A DNA stretch of 5,016 bases from Bacteroidales bacterium UBA3868 (lineage in GTDB: Bacteria; Bacteroidota; Bacteroidia; Bacteroidales; WCHB1-69), in the NCBI GenBank assembly GCA_002392325.1, contig DGGS01000032.1, positions 1-5,016 on the forward strand, written 5' to 3'. The notes beneath the pieces were generated by a model, which made no database searches, was not told the origin of the DNA, and was given only the letters and a program-made list of their open reading frames with translations. Positions 1 through 5,016 of the stretch are shown here, one piece after another. The position numbers were made by a program, and so were the translations under genes. How positions within the stretch are numbered: the stretch's first letter is position 1; the number at the start of each line of letters is the position of its first letter.

Positions 1-1016
1 CCTTCCGGCGCAAACTGTTCCGCGTCGGCGCACGGTTTGCGGCCTACAGCCGCACCGACACCAGTGGCACATCCATCGCCGAACGGTTCACATCCAGTTG
101 GAAACCAACCGGTTTCAATGTGGGCGCAGATTACCAGGCCATCCTATTCAAACATCTGATATTCGGAGAATTGGCGTTCAACCAAGACGGAGCGCTCGGA
201 CTTTTGCAAGCCGCTGTATTCAACATCACGCCCATCCTGAAAATCGCTGCCATCTTCCGCCATTATGGCAAACGCTATACCAACCCTTTGGGTCACGCCT
301 TCGGCAGCAACTCCCAAAACGCCGGCGAGATGGGATTCTACCTGACTGGCAACTACATCCTCTCACGGCGCATCACGCTGGACTTTTTCGCCGACTACTA
401 CCGCCTTACCAAACTCACCTACCGCACCGACGCCCCGATTCAGGGATTGGACTTGGGCATTTCGGGGCTGATCAACCTCCACCGAAACAGCAACTTGCAA
501 CTAAAGTACACTTTCCGCGACAAACCGGAAAACAACGGTGAATCAACTTATTACAAAGAGATAAAGGAGCATCGGAGGCACAAACTGCGCCTCATTTGGT
601 CGAACACTCCCCTACCGAACCTGAAGCTGAAAACCGAACTGGATTGGATTCGGAACCAATACCCCATGAGCCGTGAACACTATACTGGATTGTTGCTGTA
701 TCAGGACATCGGCATAACTTTCAACAAGCCCGACATTGCCTTGCATACGCGCGTAGCATACTTTGACACAGACCGTTACGATGAGCGTCTATATGCGTAC
801 GAAAACGATGTGTATTACGCTTTCAGCATCGGCTCCTACTATTACAAAGGGGTTCGGGGCTATTTTGTCGTACGCTACAAATACAAGTGGCTGAGTATTT
901 GGTTGCGGTTAGCACACACCTATTACATTGACCGACAAATCATTAGCAGTGGCCTCACGCAAATTGACAAGCCGCACAAAACGGAAGTGAAGGTGCAAGT
1001 GATGTGTAATTGGTAA
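1..1016 (+). CDS. C-terminal part of a large beta-barrel-like protein, probably the Bacteroidota helix-hairpin-helix (ComEA-annotated) family; 5' end outside window
   Basis: The reading frame is open from base 3 to the TAA at 1014-1016, giving 337 visible residues and no stop, so the gene begins upstream of the window; the GTG at 120 is only an internal valine codon. The visible part is rich in alternating polar/hydrophobic strands with many Tyr, Trp and Arg (for example LKLKTELDWI, YFVVRYKYKWLSIWLRLAHTYY-like strands) and ends in an aromatic residue (CNW), as outer-membrane barrels usually do. The block coded at about 765-860 (DTDRYDERLYAYEND, then YAFS) and the end (SGLTQID, then KTEVKVQV) resemble, from memory, the C-terminus of long Bacteroidota proteins annotated as helix-hairpin-helix or ComEA-like, whose HHH repeats lie at the N-terminus. 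Those repeats would be off-window, so the family call is inference. Role is unknown: DNA uptake has been suggested by name only. Alternative: another outer-membrane barrel. It converges on the small minus-strand gene, 23 bases away. Confidence 0.72.
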   Translation, partial: FRRKLFRVGARFAAYSRTDTSGTSIAERFTSSWKPTGFNVGADYQAILFKHLIFGELAFNQDGALGLLQAAVFNITPILKIAAIFRHYGKRYTNPLGHAFGSNSQNAGEMGFYLTGNYILSRRITLDFFADYYRLTKLTYRTDAPIQGLDLGISGLINLHRNSNLQLKYTFRDKPENNGESTYYKEIKEHRRHKLRLIWSNTPLPNLKLKTELDWIRNQYPMSREHYTGLLLYQDIGITFNKPDIALHTRVAYFDTDRYDERLYAYENDVYYAFSIGSYYYKGVRGYFVVRYKYKWLSIWLRLAHTYYIDRQIISSGLTQIDKPHKTEVKVQVMCNW

Positions 1017-1039
1017 TCAAAAGATATCCGAATGGGAGC

Positions 1040-1297
1040 TCATAAGGACAGAGCATCAAACATTTGATCAGGACTATCCCATTTTGTCACTCTTCCCGCC
1101 TTCACATCATCCAATGCCTTTTCAATACCGCTTTTCTTGCGGCGGTGTGTCACCATTTCCACACCTTCCATGGAGCGGAACAGCTTACGCAACATGGGCA
1201 GCAAACTCTCATCGGTGACTTTCAGCGTAATTTCTGTCATAATGTTGGAACTCCAATTCTTCCAGGCCGCTGGGGCCAAATGATTCAACAATTTCAT
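1040..1297 (-). CDS. Small antitoxin-like protein, no toxin partner alongside
   Basis: Encodes 85 residues from the ATG at 1297, or 66 from the internal ATG at 1240 (residue 20). From residue 20 the protein reads MTEITLKVTDESLLPMLRKL, then a GVEMV strand, a basic RRKKSGIEKALDDVKAGRV helix and a short acidic tail (SPDQMFDAL). This plan, one N-terminal strand, a helix, and a KKSGxEKALxDVxxG stretch, matches small Bacteroidota proteins commonly annotated as hypothetical or as type II antitoxin-like; the C-terminal half would be the toxin-wrapping part. No RelE/YoeB-type or other toxin follows it: the next gene downstream is convergent. The long start is shown because its leader is A-rich (AAAAAAACAAAG before TTTATG), as is usual for this phylum; the short start matches the family's usual length of about 65-75 residues and has a GGAG ten bases upstream. 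Either is possible. DNA binding and antitoxin function are inferred. Confidence 0.68.
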   Translation of the reverse strand: MKLLNHLAPAAWKNWSSNIMTEITLKVTDESLLPMLRKLFRSMEGVEMVTHRRKKSGIEKALDDVKAGRVTKWDSPDQMFDALSL

Positions 1298-1422
1298 AAA
1301 CTTTGTTTTTTTAGGTTAATAATATCAAGTTCGCATGGCAAACTTTACGCTTGCAAAAATAGTAAAAAAGGCAATTATTCACATAATCACACAGAAGAAA
1401 ATCCGATAAAACAGAAATATTA
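1298..1422. other. AT-rich intergenic gap between glycosyltransferase and antitoxin-like genes
   Basis: This 125-base stretch is the only sizeable non-coding interval in the window. It is visibly richer in A and T than the flanking genes. It holds the TATTTTTG promoter box, part of the weak inverted repeat next to the glycosyltransferase stop, and the A-rich leader of the small gene. I see no tRNA, riboswitch-like structure or further reading frame with support in it. It separates the small gene from the gyrB operon and suggests the small gene is transcribed on its own. Confidence 0.6.
1354..1361 (-). promoter_or_regulatory. Bacteroidota-type promoter -7 box for the small antitoxin-like gene
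   Basis: Read on the minus strand the bases are TATTTTTG, an exact match to the Bacteroidota -7 consensus TAnnTTTG. It lies 56 bases before the ATG at 1297 and 113 before the ATG at 1240, leaving a short AT-rich leader. A TTTG -33 element at the expected distance of about 19-21 bases is not evident (the sequence there is GATTATGT-like; a TTG at 1372-1374 is too close), so this may be a weak or partly degenerate promoter. AT-rich DNA produces such matches by chance. Confidence 0.4.
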
Positions 1423-1428
1423 TTATCG
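1404..1428 (-). terminator. Weak inverted repeat at the end of the glycosyltransferase gene, possible terminator
   Basis: CGATAA at 1404-1409 and TTATCG at 1423-1428 form a perfect six-base stem with a 13-base loop. In the direction of transcription the first arm overlaps the glycosyltransferase stop codon (TAA at 1423-1425) and the second arm is followed by GATTTTCTTCT. The stem is short and AT-rich and the T-run is interrupted, so it would be a poor intrinsic terminator; position is the main argument for it. Confidence 0.22.
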
Positions 1429-2336
1429 CCTCAGCGCCGCAATCAGCCCTTCCAATTTGAGCAGGTCGAGGGCGGTCACCGAAGATCCTGTAACGGCCAG
1501 CCAGCGGAGCGGGCGTTTCACTATGCGCAGGCACAAGCCCACCAAACCTGCCATTCGGACACGCTTGCATCGTGTATAAGTCTGCAACAGGCGGCTTTCA
1601 CGCACGAAGCTGTCGGGCAACTTGCCCGCCTTGTACAAAGCGGCCAGATTGCCCATGGCGCTTTCCACCTTACGCAAATAATCGGCGTTGGAATCTATGC
1701 CGTCATGGTAAAGCTCATTGTCTATATGCTCAACCGTTATCTCTTTGCGGCGTAACTGGTCACCGAAAACCGTATCCTCAAAACCGTAGGTAGTAAACCA
1801 TTCATCAAAACTGACTTCATCGAATACCGATTTGGAAATCAGCATATTAAATGGCGTAAAGGATTTGTACGGGGCGATGTTTCGGATAGCGGCTGTTTTC
1901 TGCTCCCGGGCAAGCCCGTACTTCCAGCGCAAACGGAAAGCAGGATCGGGAGTCATTTCCCGGTATGCCACGCCGCCTAAAACCACAAACGGTTTGTCAA
2001 GCTGCTGATGGAAACGAAGATACTGCACATATTGGGATATGAAATTAGCGTTTTTCATGCCCGCATCCCCGTCAATAAAGAGCAAATAGGGATAGTTTGC
2101 CGCTGCCGCCAGATGGTTGCGCACCTTGGATCGGCCTTTATTCACATGATTCTGGAAATAAGCAACTTCCGGTTCCGACAACAACGCATGATTCTCCACG
2201 CAAACACTCCGGTCTGTTGAGGCATCATCCTCAATCAGAATCTCAAACGGAATGTTCAACTGGCGCGCCTGATGCAGCAGATCATGCACCAAGGGCTGCA
2301 CGACAACATTATATGTTGACAACAGTATGGAGAGCA

Positions 2337-2337
<1 letters not shown>
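1423..2337 (-). CDS. Family 2 glycosyltransferase (GT-A fold)
   Basis: A 304-residue inverting glycosyltransferase of the GT2 type, expected to move a sugar from a nucleotide-sugar donor to an acceptor at the cytoplasmic face of the inner membrane. The N-terminus is a typical GT-A Rossmann start (SILLSTYN, residues 3-10), followed by EDDAS (36-40), which should contact the nucleotide, and FIDGDAG (88-93) with the metal-binding DxD at 89-91. [11 protein letters not shown] (185-195) supplies the ED motif usually holding the catalytic base, and YHDG (210-213) the later conserved His. The C-terminal part (about 255-282) is basic and hydrophobic with Arg/Lys spaced through it, suggesting a membrane-surface helix rather than a transmembrane segment. 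The ATG at 2335-2337 overlaps the ftsE stop as TAATG, which supports this start and translational coupling. Donor and acceptor cannot be told from sequence; capsule, LPS or other surface glycan are possibilities. The GT2 call is secure. Confidence 0.92.

Positions 2338-5016
<2,679 letters not shown>

Noticed and set aside
98..541. 147-codon plus-strand frame overlapping the barrel-like gene
   Set aside because: It is a +1 shadow of the longer frame that is open from base 3; the product is rich in Arg, Pro, His and Gln without strand or helix pattern, as out-of-frame translations usually are.
1055..1068. Perfect inverted repeat ATCAAA-CA-TTTGAT as a terminator between convergent genes
   Set aside because: It lies inside the antitoxin-like coding sequence (codons for DQMFD), has a two-base loop too small for that stem, and no T-run follows on either strand.
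1379..1570. 63-codon minus-strand frame overlapping the glycosyltransferase 3' end
   Set aside because: It is out of frame with the secure glycosyltransferase and its product shows no motif; a shadow frame.
1064..1579. 171-codon plus-strand open frame across the antitoxin-like gene, the gap and the glycosyltransferase end
   Set aside because: The product has no recognisable motif, runs through two genes on the other strand and an AT-rich gap, and changes composition along its length. It looks like a chance open frame.

Overview
This window reads as chromosomal DNA from a member of the Bacteroidota, probably Bacteroidales or a close relative. The evidence is the GyrB sequence with its C-terminal ANIDA ending, an FtsE with the VLRATxWKD stretch seen in this phylum, a C-terminal outer-membrane-type barrel like that of Bacteroidota helix-hairpin-helix proteins, A-rich leaders in place of clear Shine-Dalgarno sequences, and a TAnnTTTG-type promoter element. 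I cannot assign a genus. Base composition looks near half GC in the genes and clearly AT-rich in the one real intergenic gap.

Layout: (1) 1-1016, plus strand: the 3' part of a large beta-strand-rich protein whose start lies before the window. (2) 1040-1297, minus strand and convergent with it: a small antitoxin-like protein with no toxin gene beside it. (3) 1298-1422: an AT-rich gap with a good promoter -7 box for the small gene and a weak inverted repeat at the end of the upstream gene. (4) 1423-5016, minus strand: a tightly packed operon transcribed as gyrB (5' end outside the window), ftsE, then a family 2 glycosyltransferase gene. gyrB and ftsE overlap by 8 bases; ftsE and the glycosyltransferase gene share one base (TAATG).

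The operon joins DNA supercoiling (GyrB), the divisome ABC ATPase (FtsE) and an envelope-directed sugar transferase, so translation of three housekeeping or envelope functions is probably coupled. No FtsX partner is visible. FtsE carries an acidic, proline-rich N-terminal extension of about 37 residues that core FtsE proteins lack. I see no tRNA, rRNA, CRISPR array, insertion sequence or phage gene. The window looks mostly ordinary; the points most worth a second look are the FtsE extension, the solitary antitoxin-like gene and the overlapping gyrB-ftsE-glycosyltransferase arrangement.
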